DNA of 8,191 nt from Candidatus Cloacimonadota bacterium (GTDB lineage: Bacteria > Cloacimonadota > Cloacimonadia > Cloacimonadales > Cloacimonadaceae): the NCBI GenBank assembly GCA_023230795.1, contig JALNWR010000113.1, forward strand, positions 1 through 8,191, read 5' to 3'. The notes under the pieces were generated by a model, which was not told where the DNA came from, made no database searches, and saw only the letters and a list, made by a program, of their open reading frames with translations. Each line of letters opens with the position of its first letter. Positions within the stretch are counted from its first letter, which is position 1. The position numbers and the translations under genes were made by a program. Below, in pieces: positions 1 to 5,615 of the stretch.

Positions 1-1206
1 GAAGATAACGCTATAACTCTTCTGGGCCTGGGCAATGAAGGTTTCCACCTCAGTAGATTCACAAAGTGCGTCAAAGCGTGCCTGTTTATCTTCCATAGTG
101 GAAGAGCCGCTAATCTCCAGCATGCTTTGAGTGAGATACTCCTCCACGGCAGCTTCTTTGATGGTCTTGATCATGTGTTTCCCGGAGTTTGAGCCTCCTT
201 GAAACAGCTTGATCAGCTTACCGGTAGATTCGCTTTGCGCATAGATTTCCTGCTCCATAAAGTATTCAAAATCCGGCAGCAGCTCCACATCCTCTGCTCT
301 GAGCTTGGAATGCACCGCCCGAGTAGGTATGCTATCGCCGGCGGCATAAGTCTCGTTCGGTTTCCCCAGACGTTTAAATTTGAGCTTTTTGAAAGCATAG
401 ACCTGATAGTAATCTGAGGTATATTCCACAAATTCACCTTCTCTGAGATTGACCAGCTCTTTGGTGAATCTCAGCACCGCAGTCAGGTCGCTGGAGGCCA
501 GAGAAAAGGGCATATCGTCTATCTCGCCGATGCCAAAATAGAGGCTGGAACCAGATTTGATGGCCCAGGAAGTCTGGGTTTCGGGGTCCACTATCACCGC
601 AGCATAAGAGCCCACCATCTGCCCGGCTGTGGCGATGATAGCGCGCCGCATGCAGGCTTTACGGATTTCAGGATCAATCTCGCCCTTTAGTTTATCCAGC
701 TCGATATCAAAATAGTGTTCCACAGAGTGCACCAGCATCTCTCCGTCGTTATCGGAAAGCACGGTGTGTCCTTCTTTGGTGAGGAATACCTTGAGCTCGC
801 GGGTGTTTGTGATATTGCCGTTGTGGGCACCAAAGAGATGCCGTTTGCATTTCACCTCATGAGGTTGGGCGTTTACCTTGCTCACGGAGCCAAATGTAGC
901 CCAGCGCACCTGTCCGCAAAATATCTTGCCGCTTTGCTTTTCTATTCCCAGGGTCTTGACCAGGGTGGAGGGAGCGCCCACGTCTTTGAGCAGGATGACC
1001 TTGTCTTTGTCTTCTCCCAAAAAGGCGGCACCGGTACTATCATATCCTCTATATTCCAGGGCCTTCAGCAGTGTGGAAGCGTATTTCCCCAGATTGATTG
1101 AGATTTTGGGCAAGGCCATACCCAAGACTCCACAACCCAAACCCGGTACTATGATCGGGATGCGTATTTTCAATTTGGAAATTGTCTTCAAGAGACGGTG
1201 TAACAT
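1..1206 (-). CDS. glmS: GlmS-like glucosamine-6-phosphate synthase (glutamine amidotransferase class II), C-terminus cut by window edge
   Basis: Expected to make glucosamine-6-phosphate from fructose-6-phosphate and glutamine, the entry to UDP-GlcNAc for peptidoglycan and LPS (family knowledge). 402 codons are open from the ATG at 1206 to the window edge. Visible class II amidotransferase motifs: CGVLGM (residues 25-30), LEYRGYDSTG (50-59), RWATFG (101-106), VNAQPH (111-116), HNGNITN (128-134), DNDGE (152-156), and the GlmS-type FMEQEIYAQ (316-324) leading to the sugar isomerase domain, which would start about where the window ends (SYSVIF). The start is fixed by GAGGT at 1212-1216, five bases upstream. 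Odd points: the catalytic Cys is residue 25, not 2, and no Met codon precedes it directly; the spacing to FMEQEI and the linker after it are each some 35-45 residues longer than in E. coli GlmS. It lies 11 bases after ispD, so probably the same transcript. A divergent paralogue with another sugar substrate is possible. Confidence 0.85.
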   Translation of the reverse strand, partial: MLHRLLKTISKLKIRIPIIVPGLGCGVLGMALPKISINLGKYASTLLKALEYRGYDSTGAAFLGEDKDKVILLKDVGAPSTLVKTLGIEKQSGKIFCGQVRWATFGSVSKVNAQPHEVKCKRHLFGAHNGNITNTRELKVFLTKEGHTVLSDNDGEMLVHSVEHYFDIELDKLKGEIDPEIRKACMRRAIIATAGQMVGSYAAVIVDPETQTSWAIKSGSSLYFGIGEIDDMPFSLASSDLTAVLRFTKELVNLREGEFVEYTSDYYQVYAFKKLKFKRLGKPNETYAAGDSIPTRAVHSKLRAEDVELLPDFEYFMEQEIYAQSESTGKLIKLFQGGSNSGKHMIKTIKEAAVEEYLTQSMLEISGSSTMEDKQARFDALCESTEVETFIAQAQKSYSVIF

Positions 1207-1216
1207 TTTCTACCTC
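1204..1216 (-). promoter_or_regulatory. Ribosome binding site that fixes the glmS-like start
   Basis: The minus strand reads GAGGT (1216-1212), then five bases, then ATG (1206-1204), immediately after the ispD stop codon (1220-1218). This matters because the chosen start adds 24 residues in front of the catalytic cysteine. The only closer start-like codon, a TTG at 1140-1138 two codons before the Cys, has no purine-rich sequence upstream. Confidence 0.7.
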
Positions 1217-1217
1217 G

Positions 1218-1925
1218 TTATATTAAGATGTTTTTTTCGATTATAAGGTGAGCCAGGGTCAGATCCCACTCATCCGTGATCTTGATATTCAGATCACTGG
1301 TCAGATGATAGCGCACTTTGGCTCCATAGTGCTCCACCAGGGCAGCATCATCGGTGCTGATATAGCCATCGTTGTAGGCTTTTACATAACTATCTCGCAG
1401 TAACTTATACTGAAATACCTGCGGGGTGAAAACCTGCACCAGCCGATCCCGCACCAAGCTTTGGCTGATGTATTCTCCGGTGATCTGTTTAATGGTATTT
1501 TTCAGCCTGGCTGCGGGGACTACTGCTTTCTCCCGGCAGGCAATCTGATGCAGCTCTTCGATGAGGTCCAGGCTGATAAAGGGTCTCACGGCATCGTGGA
1601 CAAAGACCAGATCGGTATCTTTGGGACACTGTTGCAAGGCACCAAAGACGCTATCCTGCCGCTCCAGCCCTCCGGCGATCACCAAAAAGGGCTTCGGAAT
1701 AGGCTCAAAGTACTGCAAGATCAGATTTTCACAATACTCCAGGTCTTCTTCCGGAGCAGTGACGATGATATTGGAGATCAAAGCTGAACTGAAGAACGGA
1801 CTAAGCGTGCGAATAAGGATGGGGATGCCATCCAGCTCGCGAAATTGCTTTTTGATATCGCCGCCCATTCTCTGTCCGGAGCCAGCGGCAGTAACGATTG
1901 CGGTGCTATGGATTATGACTTCCAT
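1218..1925 (-). CDS. ispD: 2-C-methyl-D-erythritol 4-phosphate cytidylyltransferase
   Basis: Transfers CMP from CTP to 2-C-methyl-D-erythritol 4-phosphate in the cytoplasm, the third step of the MEP route to isoprenoids. The 235-residue product is full length (E. coli IspD has 236). Visible family motifs, numbered from the chosen Met: AAGSGQRMG (13-21) and KKQF (25-28) for the CTP-binding loop, HDAVRPF (110-116), KNTIK (142-146), RDRLVQVFTPQ (159-169), STDDAAL (190-196) and NIKIT (213-217). R19, T144, R161 and K215 align by eye with the E. coli catalytic or binding residues R20, T140, R157 and K213. An in-frame TTG lies nine bases upstream (1934), but it is one base from the GAGGAG site, so the ATG at 1925 is preferred. 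The gene starts 13 bases inside the radical SAM gene, implying translational coupling, and is followed after 11 bases by the glmS-like gene. Confidence 0.96.
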   Translation of the reverse strand: MEVIIHSTAIVTAAGSGQRMGGDIKKQFRELDGIPILIRTLSPFFSSALISNIIVTAPEEDLEYCENLILQYFEPIPKPFLVIAGGLERQDSVFGALQQCPKDTDLVFVHDAVRPFISLDLIEELHQIACREKAVVPAARLKNTIKQITGEYISQSLVRDRLVQVFTPQVFQYKLLRDSYVKAYNDGYISTDDAALVEHYGAKVRYHLTSDLNIKITDEWDLTLAHLIIEKNILI

Positions 1926-2860
1926 GAATAACAAACTCCTCGGGCTTTTCGGGTGGCTTGCAATTTATCTTCTGCACTCAGGACTCGCAGTATTTTCGAG
2001 ATTTCATTGATGTGGATATCCAGCATAAAGGCCAGGTCTTCGGCAGTGGAATCTCTGCGGCTGAGACTTCCGCGGATCAGGTTCACTATCTCTTCATCCG
2101 GAGCCTGTGCTTCAGGGGGAGTGACTATCTTGGCGATAATCTCTATGGGCATTCGCAGCTCTTCAGACATAAAGCTTTTGATCTCTTTGAGGCGCTGGGT
2201 GCTGGCAGCTTTCACCCATTCCTCGGCTCCTGGCCGATCCAGCGAATTCAGCTGCACCAGGTCCGGAGAAATCTCCTGGATAGCATCCCGCAGCAGGCTC
2301 AGCTCCTGAGGAGTATCCGTAATATCCGGCACGATAAAAACTTCCAGCCAGATCTGGCCGGCATAAAGCCTGCGCAGCTTGATCAAGCCGGCGATCTGAT
2401 CGCTCACCGAAAGCCCGCTTTGAGGGCGGTTTACCTTTTCATAAACTTTCTGGCTGGCAGCATCAAGGGAGGGCAGGATCACATCGCAGTGCATGATCTC
2501 TTCCAAAACCTCATCGTTGCTCAGTAGCACTCCATTGGTCAGCAGCGCCAGCTTATATTCCGGATAGTGGCTTTTGATGTAGAGGATAATCTCTTTGATA
2601 GAGCTATTCAGGGTGGGCTCTCCGGCTCCGGAAAAGGTGATATAATCCAGATGCGGCCGATCCAGCATAAAGTCATCCAGCTCGGCCAAAATCTCGGTGA
2701 CGGGATAGAAAGCTTCCCGTTTCGTCTGCAAATGCGTAGTGCTCTGCACCTCACAATATACACAATTCAGGGGGCAATATTTATAGGGCACGAGGTCCAC
2801 GCCCAGGGAAATTCCCAGCCTGCGTGAGGCCACAGGCCCAAAAAGATGTTTATATTTCAT
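1913..2860 (-). CDS. Radical SAM protein (TYW1-like Fe-S oxidoreductase group) with C-terminal winged helix
   Basis: A 315-residue cytoplasmic radical SAM enzyme. The N-terminal signature FGPVASRRLGISLGVDL (7-23) followed by C29-x3-C33-x2-C36, the ligands of a 4Fe-4S cluster that cleaves S-adenosylmethionine, and FSGAGEPTL (76-84) place it in the group usually labelled COG0731, related to the wyosine enzyme TYW1. Bacterial members have no agreed substrate, and none is claimed here. Residues from about 254 to the end (PDEEIVNLI... to CYSWKS) look like a small winged-helix domain: helix, STAEDLAFMLDI, INEISKILRVLSAEDKL, then a basic wing with R/K residues. The ATG follows the bamA stop after three bases with no good Shine-Dalgarno close by (a GGAA lies 13 bases upstream), so initiation probably relies on ribosomes finishing bamA. 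Its 3' end overlaps ispD. Confidence 0.88.
   Translation of the reverse strand: MKYKHLFGPVASRRLGISLGVDLVPYKYCPLNCVYCEVQSTTHLQTKREAFYPVTEILAELDDFMLDRPHLDYITFSGAGEPTLNSSIKEIILYIKSHYPEYKLALLTNGVLLSNDEVLEEIMHCDVILPSLDAASQKVYEKVNRPQSGLSVSDQIAGLIKLRRLYAGQIWLEVFIVPDITDTPQELSLLRDAIQEISPDLVQLNSLDRPGAEEWVKAASTQRLKEIKSFMSEELRMPIEIIAKIVTPPEAQAPDEEIVNLIRGSLSRRDSTAEDLAFMLDIHINEISKILRVLSAEDKLQATRKARGVCYSWKS
1923..1941 (-). promoter_or_regulatory. Ribosome binding site inside the radical SAM gene, for ispD
   Basis: GAGGAG on the minus strand (1941-1936) sits ten bases before the ATG at 1925 and only one base before the alternative TTG at 1934. The spacing favours the ATG. The site lies within the last codons of the preceding gene, as expected for coupled reading of overlapping genes. 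Confidence 0.6.
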
Positions 2861-2863
2861 ATT

Positions 2864-5116
2864 CTAAAATGTAGTTCCAAATTGCAAATGCGGTTCCCAG
2901 GTACGGCTATTCACACCATAGGCATAGTCAAAACCGATCAGGCCAAAGGGGCTGCGGATGCGGATGCCTGCGCCCAAACCTTTTTTAAGCTCCATAAAGT
3001 TGAAGTCCCGCAATCTGTTATAACTATCTCCGGCGTCGAAGAAAACCACGCCGATGATCTGATCTCCGGCTATAGGGTAGCCTAGCTCGGTAGAGGAGAT
3101 GATAGCTCTGGTTCCACCACCCACAGGGCCGATGGAGCGGTCTGGATAGCCTCTGATGCCATCTGCTCCGGTGCCGCCCAGATAAAACTTCTCGTCCGGC
3201 GGAGCATCATCGGATGTGCCGTAGGGCGTGATGTAAGAAAAGCGCCACTTTGTCCTCAGGGTCAGCTTTTTCCAGGCCTCGGCATACCAGTTAGCCTGGG
3301 CGATCTGTTTGAAATAATCAAAGTCTCCCATCAAAGGTCCACCGGCCACCTCAGAATAAAGCGTGATCTGAGAGCCTTTGGTGGGGAAGAAGACATTGTC
3401 TCTGGTATCCCGACTGAGGGTAAAGTTTACTGCTGAGGTATAGCGCCAGCCCAGCTGGTCCAGCTCGATCAAAGTAGCATTGGCCAGGCTGTCGGCAAAT
3501 ACGGAAGACATATTTGTGATGTTATATTTCTTGCTGTAAAAGGAGTAGCCTATCGAAGCCCGGGTGCGGTCTATCCAGGGTATGGATTGTCCCAATCGCA
3601 CCGCGGCGCCTCTGGTATAGATTTCGTAGTAAAACGAACTCCAGTTTTTCTTGGTATAATAAAGGTTTGTTCCCAGCAGCACGTTGCTGTCGTAGAGATT
3701 GGGATTTGTAAAGCTGAGTTCAAAGTTTTGGGTACTGCCGCCAAAATCCCAGGAGAAGCCGGTGCTCCAGTTGTTGCCAAAGAGATTATTTTGAGATAGC
3801 GAAAGCTGTCCCACAAATTTATCCTGGGAATTGTAGCCCACGCCGCCATTGGCCACGCCGCTGGGTTTATCGGTCACATCGATCTGAAGGTCGATATCGC
3901 CATTACTGTTGATTCTCTCGTAATCCAGGCGGATATCCGGCTCAAAAAAGCCCAGATTATAGATATTTTGCTGGCTGCGGATTACCTGAGATTGGCGATA
4001 AAAGTCACCGGGAGCGATCTCAAGCTGGCGTCGCAAGACCTTTTCTTTGGTGCGCCGGTTGCCCGTGATGTGAATCTGGCGGATCTGCGCTCTGGTATTT
4101 TCCACTATCACCATATTCACGTTCAGCATATCATCTATTTTCTCAAATTCATTTCGGATATCGGCATAAATATAACCTTCGTCAAAATACATGGAATACA
4201 CGCCGGCCATCTGTTTGTCAAATTTCTCTTGATCGAAGGTATCCCCTGTTTTGAAGCTAAATTTTTCCAGGATGCTTTCAGCGGTAAAATGCTCATTGCC
4301 CGTTACTGTGATATCGCCAAAGCTGTATTTGACGCCTTCGGTGATGGTGATTACCAGCTCGTGATGACGGTCTGAAATCTGCTGCAACTCATAAGGCCCG
4401 ATGGCGACATCGATAAAGCCATTTTTCTTGTAAAAACTCGCCAGGGCGACCAGATCGGCATCAAATTTCTCCTGTTCAAAACGCCCGGACCTGAGGAAAC
4501 TGGAAGGCTTGGTCTTCATCCTGCGGATTAGCTGTTTGTCTTCAAAATTCTCGTTACCTATGAAGGTTATCTCTTTGAGCGTGATGCGATTGCCTTCTTC
4601 CACCCGCAGCGTAATTGCCACCTGGTTTTCGGGCAGGCTCTGCTCTATAACCTCAATCTCGGCATAGGCAAAACCCTTGCTCGAATACTCTGATTTCAGC
4701 TTGGTCACCACCTGAGTCTTCAGACTGCCGCTCCAATATGAACCAATGCGCAGGTTGATCAGCTCTTCCAATTTGTCTTTCTTGATCACCTTAAAGCCTT
4801 GGTATATCACAGAGCTGACTACCGGATTCTCAGACACTTTAACTATGAGATTCACTCCGGTACGATAGGGCTCGGATTCGATCTGTATGTCAGAAAATAC
4901 TCCCATCCGATATAGGTTCTTGATCGAACGCGAGACATTTTCGGGCGACACGGGATCGCCCACTCTCAGGCTCATGGCCGAGGTGACCAGTTCATCCGCG
5001 ATGTTTTGCGTGCCTTCCACCCGGATTTCATATATGGTTTCTCCTGCGCCCCAAAGACATCCAAAGAGCGCAAGTAGTGCTATTATGAGCAAGTTATGCT
5101 TGAGTAGCTTGAGCAT
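2864..5116 (-). CDS. bamA: Outer membrane protein assembly factor BamA (Omp85)
   Basis: Inserts beta-barrel proteins into the outer membrane as the core of the BAM complex. The 750-residue product has an N-terminal signal peptide (about 1-25: basic start, LLIIALLALFG core), then five POTRA-like periplasmic repeats at roughly 26-97, 99-175, 177-262, 264-341 and 344-417, recognisable by recurring patterns such as IRVEGTQNI, ITFIGNENF, ITVTGNEHF and IHITGNRRT and by N-LYRMGVFSDI-like helix-strand segments. A C-terminal 16-strand barrel follows from about 425. It contains GGTGADGIRGYPD (647-659), whose IRGY (654-657) is the VRGF/Y motif of the conserved Omp85 lid, and the chain ends in phenylalanine (FGTTF), the usual outer-membrane beta signal. 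Start: ATG preceded by GGAGGT (5125-5120), a strong but rather close site. It heads a tight cluster with the radical SAM gene, ispD and the glmS-like gene; the usual skp or lpxD neighbours are absent. Confidence 0.96.
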   Translation of the reverse strand: MLKLLKHNLLIIALLALFGCLWGAGETIYEIRVEGTQNIADELVTSAMSLRVGDPVSPENVSRSIKNLYRMGVFSDIQIESEPYRTGVNLIVKVSENPVVSSVIYQGFKVIKKDKLEELINLRIGSYWSGSLKTQVVTKLKSEYSSKGFAYAEIEVIEQSLPENQVAITLRVEEGNRITLKEITFIGNENFEDKQLIRRMKTKPSSFLRSGRFEQEKFDADLVALASFYKKNGFIDVAIGPYELQQISDRHHELVITITEGVKYSFGDITVTGNEHFTAESILEKFSFKTGDTFDQEKFDKQMAGVYSMYFDEGYIYADIRNEFEKIDDMLNVNMVIVENTRAQIRQIHITGNRRTKEKVLRRQLEIAPGDFYRQSQVIRSQQNIYNLGFFEPDIRLDYERINSNGDIDLQIDVTDKPSGVANGGVGYNSQDKFVGQLSLSQNNLFGNNWSTGFSWDFGGSTQNFELSFTNPNLYDSNVLLGTNLYYTKKNWSSFYYEIYTRGAAVRLGQSIPWIDRTRASIGYSFYSKKYNITNMSSVFADSLANATLIELDQLGWRYTSAVNFTLSRDTRDNVFFPTKGSQITLYSEVAGGPLMGDFDYFKQIAQANWYAEAWKKLTLRTKWRFSYITPYGTSDDAPPDEKFYLGGTGADGIRGYPDRSIGPVGGGTRAIISSTELGYPIAGDQIIGVVFFDAGDSYNRLRDFNFMELKKGLGAGIRIRSPFGLIGFDYAYGVNSRTWEPHLQFGTTF

Positions 5117-5148
5117 ATTACCTCCACTTATACGGTAACTTAACTAAG

Positions 5149-5202
5149 TTTGTGAAGACGGCTTTTTAGTAAAGCCTTTTTTTTGCCCTTCACAAAAAGG
5201 GC
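5149..5202 (-). promoter_or_regulatory. Structured bamA leader: hairpin with loop complementary to a downstream segment
   Basis: Reading the minus strand towards bamA: hairpin 1 has arms GCCCTT (5202-5197) and AAGGGC (5190-5185) with loop TTTGTG (5196-5191); eight A follow (5184-5177); hairpin 2 has arms GGCTTT (5176-5171) and AAAGCC (5165-5160); then CTTCACAAA at 5157-5149. The last segment is a perfect nine-base complement of 5196-5188, which covers the loop and half the 3' arm of hairpin 1. The RNA could therefore form either a loop pseudoknot (six pairs) or an alternative long-range helix that opens hairpin 1. The region ends 24 bases before the bamA ribosome binding site. Function is inference; chance complementarity is possible. 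Confidence 0.4.
5160..5184 (+). terminator. Intrinsic-terminator-like hairpin and T-run on the plus strand
   Basis: GGCTTT (5160-5165), loop TTAGT, AAAGCC (5171-5176), then eight T (5177-5184). The stem is only six pairs, but the T-run is perfect for plus-strand transcription. No plus-strand gene is visible upstream, so it might stop antisense transcripts entering from bamA, or it may simply be the complement of the leader structure on the minus strand, where no U-run follows the hairpin. Confidence 0.35.
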
Positions 5203-5221
5203 AGGGGAAAACATCATTTTT

Positions 5222-5250
5222 ACGCTATTTTTACAAAGAACAATTGTCAA
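5222..5250 (-). promoter_or_regulatory. bamA: Candidate sigma70-type promoter for bamA operon
   Basis: The minus strand carries a perfect TTGACA (5250-5245), a 17-base spacer, and TAGCGT (5227-5222), a poor -10 matching TATAAT at three of six positions. Initiation near 5215 would give a leader of about 100 bases including the structured element at 5149-5202. The weak -10 keeps this tentative. Confidence 0.4.
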
Positions 5251-5294
5251 ATCCACGGTTCGCTCCCTACTCTCTAATTTGTTTTTAACCCGGT

Positions 5295-5338
5295 TTTAAC
5301 TCGAGATGACTCGAAGGCTCGAGTGGATTCGAGTTAAA
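5295..5338. repeat. Nested imperfect palindrome with four evenly placed TCGA
   Basis: Outer arms TTTAACTCGA (5295-5304) and TCGAGTTAAA (5329-5338) form ten pairs; inner arms ACTCGA (5309-5314) and TCGAGT (5319-5324) form six pairs around loop AGGC. Both share the same centre at 5316.5, separated by a 4x4 mismatched ring. TCGA occurs at 5301, 5311, 5319 and 5329. It lies between the hairpin array and the presumed bamA promoter. It could be a protein binding site, a transcript 3' structure or part of the neighbouring repeat. Confidence 0.6.
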
Positions 5339-5379
5339 CACAAGTTAAAATCAAGTTCGGCGATTGAGCAAGCCAAGAC

Positions 5380-5563
5380 TGCTGGATTGCAGGCGTCTCG
5401 CCTGCAGAGCACGTTCGTGCTCATTTTCAAGACCCTTGGTCTTGCTCGATGCGAGACGCATCGAATCCAGCAATCGTGCTCATTTTCAAGACCCTTGGTC
5501 TTGCTCGATGCGAGACGCATCGAATCCAGCAATCATCGAATCCAGTAGGCATCAAATCCAGCA
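5380..5563. repeat. Array of short hairpins with conserved core and covarying stems
   Basis: Perfect hairpins follow each other almost without gaps. H1: arms TGCAGGCG (5388-5395) and CGCCTGCA (5399-5406). H2: GAGCACG (5407-5413) and CGTGCTC (5416-5422). H3: CAAGACC (5428-5434) and GGTCTTG (5438-5444). H4: TCGATGCG (5446-5453) and CGCATCGA (5457-5464). H3 and H4 recur at 5487-5503 and 5505-5523. H1 (read on the minus strand) and H4 share the core GCGAGACGC and the 3' flank ATCCAGCA (5380-5387 complement; 5465-5472; 5524-5531), while four outer base pairs differ in a compensating way. Shortened flanks ATCGAATCCAG (5535-5545) and ATCAAATCCAGCA (5551-5563) end the array. It begins 53 bases past the stop of the upstream chaperone gene. 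It resembles REP/BIME-like intergenic repeats; no transposase is present in the window. Confidence 0.8.
5415..5534. repeat. Exact tandem duplication, 59-bp period
   Basis: Positions 5415-5475 and 5474-5534 are identical over 61 bases, giving two copies with a 59-base period. Each contains half of hairpin H2 (CGTGCTC), all of H3, all of H4 and the flank ATCCAGCA. The absence of any mismatch suggests either recent duplication or ongoing conversion. There is no spacer between copies, so it is not a CRISPR array. Confidence 0.9.
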
Positions 5564-5615
5564 AGATCATCATATTCCAGAGTATGTTCTGGCACTTGAT
5601 CCCTTTCTCCCAAAA

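Noticed and set aside
199..1246. Several plus-strand open frames (e.g. 715-1101, 878-1246) opposite the GlmS-like gene
   Set aside because: They lie antisense to a gene with clear family motifs, have no domain-like content and are explained by its codon pattern.
1926..1934. TTG start giving IspD three extra residues
   Set aside because: Only one base from the GAGGAG ribosome site; the ATG at 1925 has workable spacing.
1958..2827. Plus-strand open frames opposite the radical SAM gene (e.g. 1958-2527, 2567-2827)
   Set aside because: Antisense shadows; the minus-strand frame has the CxxxCxxC cluster motif and full family layout.
5054..5060. Lipoprotein modification site at Cys20 of BamA
   Set aside because: The preceding residues LFG do not fit a lipobox well, and BamA proteins are normally cut by signal peptidase I.
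5415..5534. CRISPR array
   Set aside because: The two identical units abut directly with no unique spacer and the period comes from internal hairpins.
5577..5592. Terminator after the SurA/PpiD-like gene (CCAGA/TCTGG hairpin)
   Set aside because: Only five pairs and no T-run on the minus strand.
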